Assembly (NCBI RefSeq): GCF_046233715.1
Contig: NZ_JBJNRJ010000002.1
Coordinates: 1-64,000 of the forward strand
Direction of reading: 5' to 3'
DNA length: 64,000 nucleotides
DNA from: Trujillonella humicola
GTDB lineage: Bacteria; Actinomycetota; Actinomycetes; Mycobacteriales; Geodermatophilaceae
In this document: piece by piece, positions 31,675-40,046 of the stretch
Layout: each line of letters starts with the position of its first letter
How positions within the stretch are numbered: the first letter of the stretch is position 1
The notes under the pieces: generated by a model
What the model saw: the letters and a program-made list of their open reading frames with translations, nothing else
Told to the model about the DNA's origin: nothing
Database searches by the model: none
Position numbers and translations under genes: made by a program

Positions 31675-32544
31675 TCAGCTGAGGGCGAGCCCCGCACCGA
31701 GCAGGACGCCGGTGGCCAGGGTCAGCAGGCCCGTCGACTGCAGGCCCGCGACGAGCGCCGGCCCGCGCGCCCCGGACAGCACCAGCCGGGCCGGCGGCAC
31801 CGCCAGCGGGCCGGCCAGCAGCGCGAGCAGCGCCCACGGACGGGCTGCCCCGATCGCGACGACGACGGCGAAGGCGACCGCCAGCAGGCCGGCGAACGCC
31901 AGCCGGGTCCCCCGCTCGCCGAGCAGCACCGCGAGCGTCCGCTTGCCCACGGCGGCGTCCCCGGCGATGTCGCGCAGGTTGTTCACCACCAGCAGGGCCA
32001 CCGAGAGCAACCCGACCGGGACGGCGGCCGCCAGCGCCAGCCCCTCCACGGCGCGGGTCTGGACGAACGTCGTGCCGGCGACGGCGACCAGGCCGAAGAA
32101 GACGAAGACGAACACCTCGCCCAGCGCCCGGTACCCGTAGGGGAGCGGGCCGCCGGTGTAGGTCCAGGCGGCCGCGATGCACACCGCGCCGACGGCGACC
32201 AGCCACCAGCTCGACAGCGCCGCCAGCACCAGCCCGGCCACCCCGGCGACGGCGAAGGCGGCCAGCGCGGCGGTGAGCACCTGGCGGGGGGTGGCCGCGC
32301 CGGAGCCGACCAGCCGCATCGGGCCGACCCGGTCGGCGTCGGTGCCGCGGCGGCCGTCGGAGTAGTCGTTGGCGTAGTTGACCGCCACCTGCAGGGCCAG
32401 CGCGACCAGCAGGGCGAGCAGCGCGGGGCCGAGCCGGAACCCGTCGAGCGCGGCCGCGGCGCCGGTGCCGACCAGCACCGGGGCGACGGCCGCCGGCAGC
32501 GTCCGGGGCCGGGCACCGGCCACCCACTGCGCGGGCGTGGCCAT
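31675..32544 (-). CDS. menA: 1,4-dihydroxy-2-naphthoate polyprenyltransferase
   Basis: 289 residues with eight to nine membrane helices. It attaches the isoprenoid tail to dihydroxynaphthoate to give demethylmenaquinone. The first Asp-rich motif is NYANDYSDGRRGTD (about 56-69) and the second NNLRDIAGDAAVGKRTLAV (about 186-204), both needed for Mg-diphosphate binding. WVAGARPRTLPAAVAPVLVG is a MenA opening. The ATG overlaps the menE stop by one base, so menE and menA are co-transcribed. Confidence 0.94.
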   Translation of the reverse strand: MATPAQWVAGARPRTLPAAVAPVLVGTGAAAALDGFRLGPALLALLVALALQVAVNYANDYSDGRRGTDADRVGPMRLVGSGAATPRQVLTAALAAFAVAGVAGLVLAALSSWWLVAVGAVCIAAAWTYTGGPLPYGYRALGEVFVFVFFGLVAVAGTTFVQTRAVEGLALAAAVPVGLLSVALLVVNNLRDIAGDAAVGKRTLAVLLGERGTRLAFAGLLAVAFAVVVAIGAARPWALLALLAGPLAVPPARLVLSGARGPALVAGLQSTGLLTLATGVLLGAGLALS

Positions 32545-33671
32545 CAGGCGGCGCCCATCAGCGACGCCGCGACGGCGCGGCGGTCGGGTTTGCCCGTGTG
32601 CAGCGCGGGGACGGCGGGGATGCGGTGCAGCTCCCGCGGCGCGGCGGGCGGCCCCAGCCGCTGCGCCACCCAGGGGCGCAGGACCTCGAGGTCGGGGTCG
32701 GCGCCCGGCGCCGCGACGACGGCGGCGACCACCCGCTGGCCCCACTCCACGTCGGGCCGGCCGAAGACCACGGCGTCGGCGACGGCCGGGTGCTCGCGCA
32801 GCACGCTCTCGACCGCCTGCGGCGCGACGTTGACCCCGCCGGTGACGACGACGTCGTCCAGCCGGCCGTGCACGGTCAGGACGCCGTCCACGAGCTCCCC
32901 GGCGTCACGGGTGCGGAACCAGCCGGCCGCGAACGCCTCGGCCGTGGCCGCCGGGTCGGCGCGGTAGCCCAGCGCCAGCACCGGCCCGGCCAGCGCGATC
33001 CCGTCCCCGTCGACCCGCACCGCGACGCCGTCCAGCGGCACGCCGTCGTACACGCACCCGCCCGCGGTCTCGGTCATCCCGTACGTCGTCACCACCGCGA
33101 CGCCGGCCTCGCGCGCCCGGGCCAGCAGCCCGGGATCGGTCGCCGCGCCGCCGACGAGCACCGCGTCCAGCGCCTGCAGCGCCGCGGGCTCGGCCGCGAG
33201 GTACCTCCGCAGCTGCGTCGGCACCAGCGAGGCGTAGCGGCGGCCGGCCGGCATCCGGGCGACCGCGGCGGCCAGGGCCTCGCCGGGGCCGAGCACGGTC
33301 GGGTCCGTGCCGGCCAGCAGCGAGCGGCCCAGCACCTGCAGGCCGGCGATCGCCGACACCGGCAGCGCCAGCAGCCACGCGCCCGGGCCGCCGAGCCGCT
33401 CGTGCGTCGCGGCGGACGAGGCGCGCAGCGCGGCGGCCGGCAGCAGGACGGCGCGGCCGTCGCCGGTGGAGCCGGAGGTGACGACGACGAGGTCGGCACC
33501 GTCCTCCAGGGGCTCCTCGGGCCGCAGCACCGAGCGGGCGCGCTGCACCGCGGCCGGTGGCCCCGCGGGCAGCACGGCCAGCGGTGCGCCACCGGCCAGG
33601 CAGGCGCGCAGCGGTTCCAGCAGCGCCAGGGGGTCGCCGGGCGCGGGCACGAGGGTGAGGTGCCGGGCCAC
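32544..33671 (-). CDS. menE: o-Succinylbenzoate-CoA ligase
   Basis: 375 residues from GTG, short as usual for actinobacterial MenE. It forms OSB-CoA with ATP. Motifs: VVVTSGSTGDGRAV (A3, about 63-76), TYGMTETAGGCVYDG (A5), HGRLDDVVVTGGVNVAPQAVE (A8) and HTGKPDRRAV at the C-terminus with the catalytic Lys. menA follows. Upstream lies TAGCGT 8 nt before the start. menC is divergent. Confidence 0.92.
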   Translation of the reverse strand: MARHLTLVPAPGDPLALLEPLRACLAGGAPLAVLPAGPPAAVQRARSVLRPEEPLEDGADLVVVTSGSTGDGRAVLLPAAALRASSAATHERLGGPGAWLLALPVSAIAGLQVLGRSLLAGTDPTVLGPGEALAAAVARMPAGRRYASLVPTQLRRYLAAEPAALQALDAVLVGGAATDPGLLARAREAGVAVVTTYGMTETAGGCVYDGVPLDGVAVRVDGDGIALAGPVLALGYRADPAATAEAFAAGWFRTRDAGELVDGVLTVHGRLDDVVVTGGVNVAPQAVESVLREHPAVADAVVFGRPDVEWGQRVVAAVVAAPGADPDLEVLRPWVAQRLGPPAAPRELHRIPAVPALHTGKPDRRAVAASLMGAA

Positions 33672-33679
33672 GGCGGTTC

Positions 33680-33685
33680 ACGCTA
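33680..33685 (-). promoter_or_regulatory. -10 TAGCGT of menE-menA
   Basis: On the minus strand TAGCGT ends 8 nt before the GTG at 33671, with no ribosome-binding site. Probably leaderless or with a leader of one or two bases. Confidence 0.5.
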
Positions 33686-33702
33686 GATGACGGGTCCGTC
33701 GC

Positions 33703-33760
33703 GGCCCCCCTGTAGGGTCCCGCTGCGAGCTGGCGAGTGGTGGGGGGCAGGGGGGTCCTT
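33703..33760 (+). repeat. GCGAGC two-hairpin element, copy B (menC leader)
   Basis: Hairpin 1 CCCT-GT-AGGG, hairpin 2 CCCGCT, loop GCGAGCTGGCGAGT, GGTGGG (the stem is kept only with two G-U pairs, as if selected as RNA), ending GGGGGGTCCTT four nt before the menC GTG. Unlike the other copies it is not behind a gene but in the menC leader. Confidence 0.65.
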
Positions 33761-33763
33761 TCT

Positions 33764-34714
33764 GTGGCGGACGCGGCGGGGATCGACGCCGTCGCCGTCT
33801 ACTCGGTCCCGCTGCGCACCCGGTTCCGCGGGATCGACGTCCGCGACGGGGTGCTCGTGCACGGCCCCGCCGGCTGGGGCGAGTTCAGCCCGTTCTGGGA
33901 CTACGGCGCCGCGGAGAGCCGCCGGTGGTGGGCCGCCGCCCGCGAGGCCGCCGTCGAGGGCTGGCCCGCCCGGGTCCGCGACGCCGTCCCGGTCAACGTG
34001 ACCGTCCCCGCCGTCGGCCCGGAGCGCGCGCACGCGATCGTCGCCGCCTCCGGCTGCCGCACCGCCAAGGTCAAGGTCGCCGAGCCGGGGCAGACGGCGG
34101 CCGACGACCGCGCGCGGGTCGAGGCGGTGCGGGCCGCGCTCGGACCCGCCGGCGCGGTGCGGGTCGACGCCAACGCCGCCTGGGACACCGACACCGCCGC
34201 CGCGCGGATCCGCGACCTCGACGCGGCCGCGGGGGGCCTGGAGTACGTCGAGCAGCCGTGCGCCACGCTGCCGGAGCTGGCGGCGCTGCGCCGCCGGATC
34301 GACGTCCGCGTCGCCGTCGACGAGGGGGTGCGCCGCTCGGCCGACCCGCTGCGGGTGGACCTGCGCGAGGCCGCCGACGTCGTCGTCCTCAAGGTGCAGC
34401 CGCTGGGCGGCGTGCGGGCGGCGCTCGAGATCGCCGGCGCGCACGGCCTGCCGTGCGTGGTGTCCTCGGCGCTGGAGAGCTCGGTCGGCATCGCCGCCGG
34501 TGTCGCGCTGGCCGCGGCCCTGCCCGAGCTGCCCTTCGCCTGCGGGCTGGCGACCGTCGCGCTGCTCGCCGGCGACGTCGCCGCCGACCCCCTGCTGCCG
34601 GTCGGCGGCGAGCTGCCCGTGCGGGCCGTCGACCCCGACCGGCGCGGCGCGCTGGCCGCCCCCGCCGACGTCGACGCCCGCTGGCGGGCGCGCCTGCAGG
34701 AGGCCACCGCGTGA
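33764..34714 (+). CDS. menC: o-Succinylbenzoate synthase
   Basis: 316 residues from GTG. An enolase-superfamily enzyme that dehydrates SHCHC to o-succinylbenzoate. The catalytic pieces are in place: second-strand Lys in CRTAKVKVAE, metal Asp in RVDANAAWD, Glu in YVEQPC, Asp in VAVDEGVR and the C-terminal Lys in VVLKVQPLGGV. The start lies immediately behind the GCGAGC element whose G-rich tail would serve as ribosome-binding site. Overlaps menD by 4 nt. Confidence 0.93.
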   Translation: MADAAGIDAVAVYSVPLRTRFRGIDVRDGVLVHGPAGWGEFSPFWDYGAAESRRWWAAAREAAVEGWPARVRDAVPVNVTVPAVGPERAHAIVAASGCRTAKVKVAEPGQTAADDRARVEAVRAALGPAGAVRVDANAAWDTDTAAARIRDLDAAAGGLEYVEQPCATLPELAALRRRIDVRVAVDEGVRRSADPLRVDLREAADVVVLKVQPLGGVRAALEIAGAHGLPCVVSSALESSVGIAAGVALAAALPELPFACGLATVALLAGDVAADPLLPVGGELPVRAVDPDRRGALAAPADVDARWRARLQEATA

Positions 34715-36405
34715 ACCCCTCCACCGCCCTGGCCACCGTCCTGGTCGACGAGCTGGTCCGCGGCGGGGTGACCGACGCCGTCCTGTCGCCCGGGTCCCGG
34801 TCGGCCCCGGTCGCCCTGGCGCTGGCCGCGGCCGAGCGGTCGGGCCGGCTCACCCTGCACGTGCGGATCGACGAGCGGACGGCGGCCTTCCTGGCCCTCG
34901 GGCTGGCGAAGGCCTCCGGACGGCCGGTGCCGGTGCTCACCACGTCGGGGACGGCGACCGCGCACCTGCACGCGGCGGTCCTGGAGGCCGACGCGAGCGG
35001 GGTGCCGCTGCTCGCGCTGACCGCCGACCGCCCACCCGAGCTGCGCGGCACCGGCGCCAACCAGACGATCGAGCAGCCGGGGCTCTACGGGCGGGCGGTG
35101 CGCTGGGCGGTCGACGTCGGCGTGCCGGAGGAGGGCCGCGAGGCGGCGCAGAACCGCTACTGGCGGTCGCTGGTGGCCCGGGCGCTCGCCGTCGCCGGCG
35201 GGGTGCTGTCGGGCGACCCGGGCCCGGTGCAGCTGAACCTGGCGCTGCGCGACCCGCTGCTGCCCGACGGCCCGCCCGGTGAGCTGTCCGCGCCCTGGGC
35301 CGGGCGGCCCGGTGGGGGGCCGTGGACGGTGGCCGAGCCGTCGGCCGGCTGGGCCGCGGCCGCCCACGACCTCCCGCCGCGGACGCTGGTCATCGCCGGG
35401 GACGGACCCGGGCACGCCGCTCCCGGCCTCACCGAGGGCTCCGCCTGGCCGGTCGTGGCCGAGCCCGGCAGCGCCTTCTGGGGGGTGCGCGGTGGCGTGC
35501 GCGGCGGCGTCCTGCTCCTCGGGTCCGCGGAGTGGCTCGCCGCGCACCGACCCGAGCGGGTGCTCGTGGTGGGCCGGCCGACGCTCTCGCGCCCCGTGTC
35601 GGCGCTCCTCGCCGATCCCGCCGTCACCGTGGAGACCGTCAGCGCCGTCCCGCGGTGGGCCGATGCCGGGCGGTTGGCCGCCCGCGTGGCCCGCCTGTTC
35701 GCCGGTACCGGCCCGGAGGCCCGGGTGGACGCCGGCTGGGCGGACACCTGGCGGGCGGCCGCCGGCCGGGTGGAGGTCGCGGTGGACGCCCTCCTGGACG
35801 CGATGCCGGAGCTGACCGCGGCCCGGCTGGCCCGCGACCTGGTCGCGGCGCTGCCGCGGGGCGCCCTGCTCGTGCTCGGCTCGTCCACGCCGGTCCGCGA
35901 CGTCGACCGGCTGGCCGTGCCGCGGCCCGACGTGACCGTCCTGGCCAACCGCGGCGTGGCCGGGATCGACGGCACGATCTCCACCGCGGTGGGCGCCGCG
36001 CTGGCCCACCGGCGGGCCGGTGGCGGCCCGGCCGTGGCGCTGATGGGGGACCTCACGTTCCTGCACGACCTCACCGGCCTGCTGCTCGGCCAGGGCGAGC
36101 CGGCGCCCGACCTCACCGTCGTCGTCCCCGACAACGGCGGCGGCGGCATCTTCGCCCAGCTCGAGCCCGGGCGACCGCAGCACGCCGAGGACTACGACCG
36201 GCTGTTCGGCACCCCGCACGGCCGCGACCTCGTCGCCGTCGCCCGGGCGCTGGGCTGGCCGGCCGAGGAGGTCCGGGACACCGCGGAGCTGTCCGCCGCG
36301 CTCGGTGGGGGCGGCCGGCGGGTGCTCGTCGTCCGCACCGACCAGCGGGCCGAGGCAGACCTCGCCGTCCGGCTGCGGGAGGCGGCCGCCGCGGCGCTGG
36401 GGTAA
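34711..36405 (+). CDS. menD: 2-Succinyl-5-enolpyruvyl-6-hydroxy-3-cyclohexene-1-carboxylate synthase
   Basis: 564 residues from GTG. A thiamine-diphosphate enzyme that joins isochorismate and 2-oxoglutarate. LSPGSRSAPVALA and the ThDP-activating Glu in HVRIDERTAAFLALGLAK open the Pyr domain. The PP domain has NRGVAGIDGTISTAVG and the ThDP/Mg motif GDLTFLHD...PDNGGGGIF. A His/Arg-rich substrate segment RPPELRGTGANQTI is present. With menC it forms a two-gene unit. The following ABC genes are set off by an iron box. Confidence 0.94.
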   Translation: MNPSTALATVLVDELVRGGVTDAVLSPGSRSAPVALALAAAERSGRLTLHVRIDERTAAFLALGLAKASGRPVPVLTTSGTATAHLHAAVLEADASGVPLLALTADRPPELRGTGANQTIEQPGLYGRAVRWAVDVGVPEEGREAAQNRYWRSLVARALAVAGGVLSGDPGPVQLNLALRDPLLPDGPPGELSAPWAGRPGGGPWTVAEPSAGWAAAAHDLPPRTLVIAGDGPGHAAPGLTEGSAWPVVAEPGSAFWGVRGGVRGGVLLLGSAEWLAAHRPERVLVVGRPTLSRPVSALLADPAVTVETVSAVPRWADAGRLAARVARLFAGTGPEARVDAGWADTWRAAAGRVEVAVDALLDAMPELTAARLARDLVAALPRGALLVLGSSTPVRDVDRLAVPRPDVTVLANRGVAGIDGTISTAVGAALAHRRAGGGPAVALMGDLTFLHDLTGLLLGQGEPAPDLTVVVPDNGGGGIFAQLEPGRPQHAEDYDRLFGTPHGRDLVAVARALGWPAEEVRDTAELSAALGGGGRRVLVVRTDQRAEADLAVRLREAAAAALG

Positions 36406-36418
36406 CCGGCTGGATCGT

Positions 36419-36437
36419 GCAGGTTAGGCTGCCCTGG
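36419..36437 (+). promoter_or_regulatory. Candidate DtxR/IdeR iron box with embedded -10
   Basis: GCAGGTTAGGCTGCCCTGG matches the IdeR/DtxR consensus TTAGGTTAGGCTAACCTAA at 13 of 19 positions, including an unbroken AGGTTAGGCT. TAGGCT (36425-36430) inside it fits a -10, the usual place for such repressor sites. It lies 13 nt behind menD and 30 nt ahead of the ABC gene. Points to iron-regulated expression. Confidence 0.6.
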
Positions 36438-36467
36438 CCCGTCAGCCCGCCGTCCGGAGGAGGAGCA

Positions 36468-38153
36468 CTGCCTCCGACGACGCGCACCCTGCTTCGGCGG
36501 GCCCTGCGGCGGCACCCGCGCCGGCTGGTGGCCGCGATCCTGCTGCTGTCGCTGCACCAGGCCTGCGAGGCGCTGGTCCCGGTGGCGATCGGCCTGACGA
36601 TCGACCGCGCCGTCGCCACCGGCGAGGTGCCCGCGCTGGTCGTGGCGCTGCTGGGCACCGGCCTGCTCTTCGTGGTCCTGTCCCAGGCCTACCGCTTCGG
36701 CGCCCGGGCCGTGGTCGCCGCCTGGTGGGAGGAGACGCACCTGCTGCGGGTCGAGGTCACCGAGCGGGTGCTCGATCCGCGGGGGCTGGCCGATCCGCCA
36801 CCGACCGGGGAGCTGCTGTCCACGGCGACGTCCGACGCCGACCGGGTGGGGCGCGTCATCGAGGCGGCGTCCGTGGTCGTGGCCGGGGCGACCGCCCTGG
36901 TCGTCGCCGCGGTGTCCCTCCTGCTCGTGCACGTCCCGCTGGGGCTGGGCGTGCTGCTGGGCGCCCCGCTGCTGGTGGGCGCCCTGCAGCTGCTCGCACC
37001 GCTGCTCACCCGCCGCACCAGCGCCCAGCAGGAGGACGTCGCGCGGACCGCGGGCATGGCCACCGACCTCGTGCAGGGGGTGCGGGCGCTGCGCGGCGTC
37101 GGCGCCGAGGACGCGGCGACCGAGCGGTACCGGCGCACCAGCCGGGCCGCGCTGGCCTCGACGATGCACGCGGCCCGGGCGGTGGGGGTGTACCGCGGGG
37201 TCACCACGCTGGGCAGCGGCCTGTTCCTCACCGCGGTCGCCGGCGTGGCCGGTGCCCTGGCCTTCGACGGCCAGCTCAGCGTGGGGGAGCTGGTCACCGT
37301 CGTCGGCCTCGCGCAGTTCCTCGCCGAGCCGGTGGGCCTGCTCGGCTTCGCCGGCCAGAAGTACGCCGAGGCGCGGGCGTCGGCGGCCCGCATCGCCGCC
37401 GTGCTGGCCCGGCCGGTGCTCACGGCGGGCGGGGGAGGCCGCGCCCCGGCAGGCGAGGGCCGGCTGGAGCTGCGCGCCGTCACGGCCGGCCCGCTGGAGG
37501 GCCTGTCGCTGTCGGTCGCGCCGGGGGAGCTGGTCGGCGTCGTGGCTCCCGATCCCCGCGACGCCGAGGCGCTGGTGGCCCTGCTCGCCGGCCGGCTCCC
37601 CGCCGGGGACGTCCGCGGGGAGGTCCTCGTCGACGGGCTGGACGTCGGCGACCTCGACCCGGCGGCCGTCCGCCGCGCCGTCCTCGTCGAGCCGCACGCG
37701 GTGGTGCTGTTCGAGGGGACCGTGCGCACGGCGGTGGACCCCGACGGCGCCGCCGGCGACGACCGGTTCCTGGCGGCGGTGCACGCGGCCGCCGCCGACG
37801 ACGTCCTCACCGGCCATCCCGACGGGGCCGACCGGGCCGTGGCCGACCGGGGGCGCAGCCTCTCCGGAGGGCAGCGCCAGCGGGTCGCCCTCGCCCGGGC
37901 GCTGCTGCTGGCCCCGCCGGTGCTGGTGCTGCACGACCCGACCACCGCGGTCGACGCGGTCACCGAGGAGGCCATCGCTGCCGGGGTGGCCGGGCTGCGC
38001 CGCGGGCGGACGACGGTCCTGGTGACCAGCAGCCCGGCGCTGCTGGGCCGGTGCGACCGGGTCCTGCTGCTCGAGGGCGGCCGGGTCGCCGCCGCCGGCA
38101 CGCACGCCCAGCTCTCGGCCGCCGACGCCTACCGGACGGCGGTGCTCCGGTGA
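36468..38153 (+). CDS. ABC exporter-fold protein, subunit 1 (degenerate Walker A and B)
   Basis: 561 residues if started at the CTG at 36468, which has GGAGGAGGAG just upstream. A GTG at 36417 lies ahead of the presumed transcription start. Six membrane helices (about 20-300), then an NBD. Its Walker A is VVAPDPRDAEAL without the Gly-Lys-Ser/Thr, and its Walker B reads VLVLHDP instead of hhhhDE. The ABC signature RSLSGGQRQRVALARALL (about 463-480) is perfect. It pairs with the next gene, which has the opposite defects. Iron box upstream suggests a siderophore or heme substrate as in IrtAB (inference). Confidence 0.85.
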   Translation: MPPTTRTLLRRALRRHPRRLVAAILLLSLHQACEALVPVAIGLTIDRAVATGEVPALVVALLGTGLLFVVLSQAYRFGARAVVAAWWEETHLLRVEVTERVLDPRGLADPPPTGELLSTATSDADRVGRVIEAASVVVAGATALVVAAVSLLLVHVPLGLGVLLGAPLLVGALQLLAPLLTRRTSAQQEDVARTAGMATDLVQGVRALRGVGAEDAATERYRRTSRAALASTMHAARAVGVYRGVTTLGSGLFLTAVAGVAGALAFDGQLSVGELVTVVGLAQFLAEPVGLLGFAGQKYAEARASAARIAAVLARPVLTAGGGGRAPAGEGRLELRAVTAGPLEGLSLSVAPGELVGVVAPDPRDAEALVALLAGRLPAGDVRGEVLVDGLDVGDLDPAAVRRAVLVEPHAVVLFEGTVRTAVDPDGAAGDDRFLAAVHAAAADDVLTGHPDGADRAVADRGRSLSGGQRQRVALARALLLAPPVLVLHDPTTAVDAVTEEAIAAGVAGLRRGRTTVLVTSSPALLGRCDRVLLLEGGRVAAAGTHAQLSAADAYRTAVLR

Positions 38154-39976
38154 CCGCGGAGGCGACGGAGGACCTTCCGTCCGCAGCCGCCGGGGCGGAG
38201 GCCGGGACGCGAGCCGGGACGGGAGCCGGCACGGTGCCCGGGAACGGCGGCCTGCTGCCCACCGCGACCGGGCGGCGGGCGGCGCGGGTCGTCGGCCGGT
38301 ACGCCGCCGACCGGCCGCTGCACGTCGTCGCCGCCGTCGTGCTCGCCCTCGCCGCCGCGGCCTCCGGGCTGGCCGCTCCCGTCGTGCTCGGGCGGCTCGT
38401 CGACGCCGTGTCCGAGGGCGGCTCCATCGGGGGGTACCTGATCGCGCTGGCCGCCGCGGCGGTGCTCGGCGCGGTCCTGGTCGGGGCGTCGGCCGTGGCC
38501 ATCAGCCGGCTGGGGGAGTCCCTGCTGGCCCGCCTGCGCGAGGCCGTCGTGGCCCGCGTCCTGCACCTGCACACCGCGGTGCTGGACCGCGTGCGCCCCG
38601 GCGACCTGCTCGCCCGCGTCGGCGACGACGTCGCCCGGGTCAGCCAGTCGGTGACGACGGGCCTGCCCGAGGTCATCGGCGCCGGGCTCGCCGTCGTGCT
38701 CACCGTCCTCGGCCTCGGCGTGCTCGACTGGCGGCTGGCGGTGGCCGGGCTGCTGGCCCTGCCCAGCTACGCCCTGGCGCTGCGGTGGTACCTGCCGCGG
38801 TCGGCGCCGATGTACGCCCGCGAGCGCGTGGCGATCGGCGAGCGGGCCGACGGCCTGATCGGCGCGGTGCACGGCGCGGACACGATCCGGGCCTACGCCC
38901 GCAGCGCCCCCCACGCCGCGGAGGTCGCCCGCCGGTCGGCCGCCGCGCGCGACGTCGCGGTGGGCGTCTTCCGGCTGTACACCGACTTCGGGTGGCGGAC
39001 GAACCGCTCGGAGTTCTTCGGGCTGGCCGCCGTCCTCGGCGTCGGGTTCCTGATGGTCCGCTGGGACGTGGGCACGGTCGGCGAGGTGACGACGGCCGCG
39101 CTGCTGTTCCACCGGTTGTTCGCCCCGCTGGGGATCCTGCTGTTCACCTTCGACGAGGTGCAGGCGGCCGGCGCGGCGCTGGTCCGGCTGGTCGGCGTGG
39201 TGGACCTCCCCGACACCGTCGCCGCGCCCCGGCGCCCGGCCGGGCCGGTCCGGCCGGCCGTGGAGCTGCGCGGCATCGGTCACCGTTACGGCGACGGGCC
39301 GGCCGTCCTCACCGACGTCGACCTGCGGATCGCGCCCGGCGAGCGGGTCGCGCTGGTCGGCGCGAGCGGAGCCGGCAAGACCACCCTGGCCGCGGTGCTC
39401 GCCGGCGCGCTGGAGCCGACGGAGGGCGAGGTGCTCCTCGACGGCGTCCCGGCCCGGGGGCTGCCCGGCCGGGGGCTACGCGACCACGTGGCGCTGGTCA
39501 GCCAGGAGGTGCACGTCTTCGCCGGACCGCTGGCCGACGACGTCCGCCTCGCCCGCCCCGACGCCTCCGACGCCGAGGTCGACGCCGCGCTGGCGCTGGT
39601 CGGCGCCCGGTGGGTGGCCGCGCTGCCGCAGGGGACGGCGACCCGGGTCGGCGAGGGCGGCACCGCGCTGACCCCGGCTCAGGCCCAGCAGCTGGCCCTG
39701 GCCCGGCTCGCCCTCGCCGACCCGCCGGTGGCGGTGCTCGACGAGGCGACGGCCGAGGCGGGCAGCGCCGGCGCCCGGGACCTCGAGGAGGCCGCGTTCG
39801 CGGCGACGGCCGGCCGCACGACGCTGGTCGTCGCGCACCGGCTCACCCAGGCGGTGCGGGCCGACCGGGTCGTGGTCCTGGACGGCGGCCGGGTGGTGGA
39901 GGAGGGCGGCCACGCCGACCTGGTCGCCGCCGGCGGCCGCTACGCGGCGCTGTGGGCGGCCTGGCAAGGCCGCTGA
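38150..39976 (+). CDS. ABC exporter-fold protein, subunit 2 (intact Walker A/B, degenerate signature)
   Basis: 608 residues from GTG, overlapping subunit 1 by 4 nt. A Thr/Gly/Ala-rich leader (1-38), six membrane helices (about 55-330) and an NBD with canonical Walker A VGASGAGKTTLAAVLAG (about 402-418), Q-loop VSQEVHVFAG and Walker B VAVLDEATAE with the catalytic Glu, plus switch His in VVAHRLTQ. The signature is LTPAQAQQLALARLAL instead of LSGGQ. In a heterodimer its Walker A/B would meet the intact LSGGQ of subunit 1, giving exactly one working ATP site. Confidence 0.88.
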   Translation: MTAEATEDLPSAAAGAEAGTRAGTGAGTVPGNGGLLPTATGRRAARVVGRYAADRPLHVVAAVVLALAAAASGLAAPVVLGRLVDAVSEGGSIGGYLIALAAAAVLGAVLVGASAVAISRLGESLLARLREAVVARVLHLHTAVLDRVRPGDLLARVGDDVARVSQSVTTGLPEVIGAGLAVVLTVLGLGVLDWRLAVAGLLALPSYALALRWYLPRSAPMYARERVAIGERADGLIGAVHGADTIRAYARSAPHAAEVARRSAAARDVAVGVFRLYTDFGWRTNRSEFFGLAAVLGVGFLMVRWDVGTVGEVTTAALLFHRLFAPLGILLFTFDEVQAAGAALVRLVGVVDLPDTVAAPRRPAGPVRPAVELRGIGHRYGDGPAVLTDVDLRIAPGERVALVGASGAGKTTLAAVLAGALEPTEGEVLLDGVPARGLPGRGLRDHVALVSQEVHVFAGPLADDVRLARPDASDAEVDAALALVGARWVAALPQGTATRVGEGGTALTPAQAQQLALARLALADPPVAVLDEATAEAGSAGARDLEEAAFAATAGRTTLVVAHRLTQAVRADRVVVLDGGRVVEEGGHADLVAAGGRYAALWAAWQGR

Positions 39977-40046
39977 CCGGTGCGCAGGCCCGGCGCGCGG
40001 CGGTCGCGTCGAGCGGTCCGGGCGGTCCGGGCCGGCGGCCGCGGGG

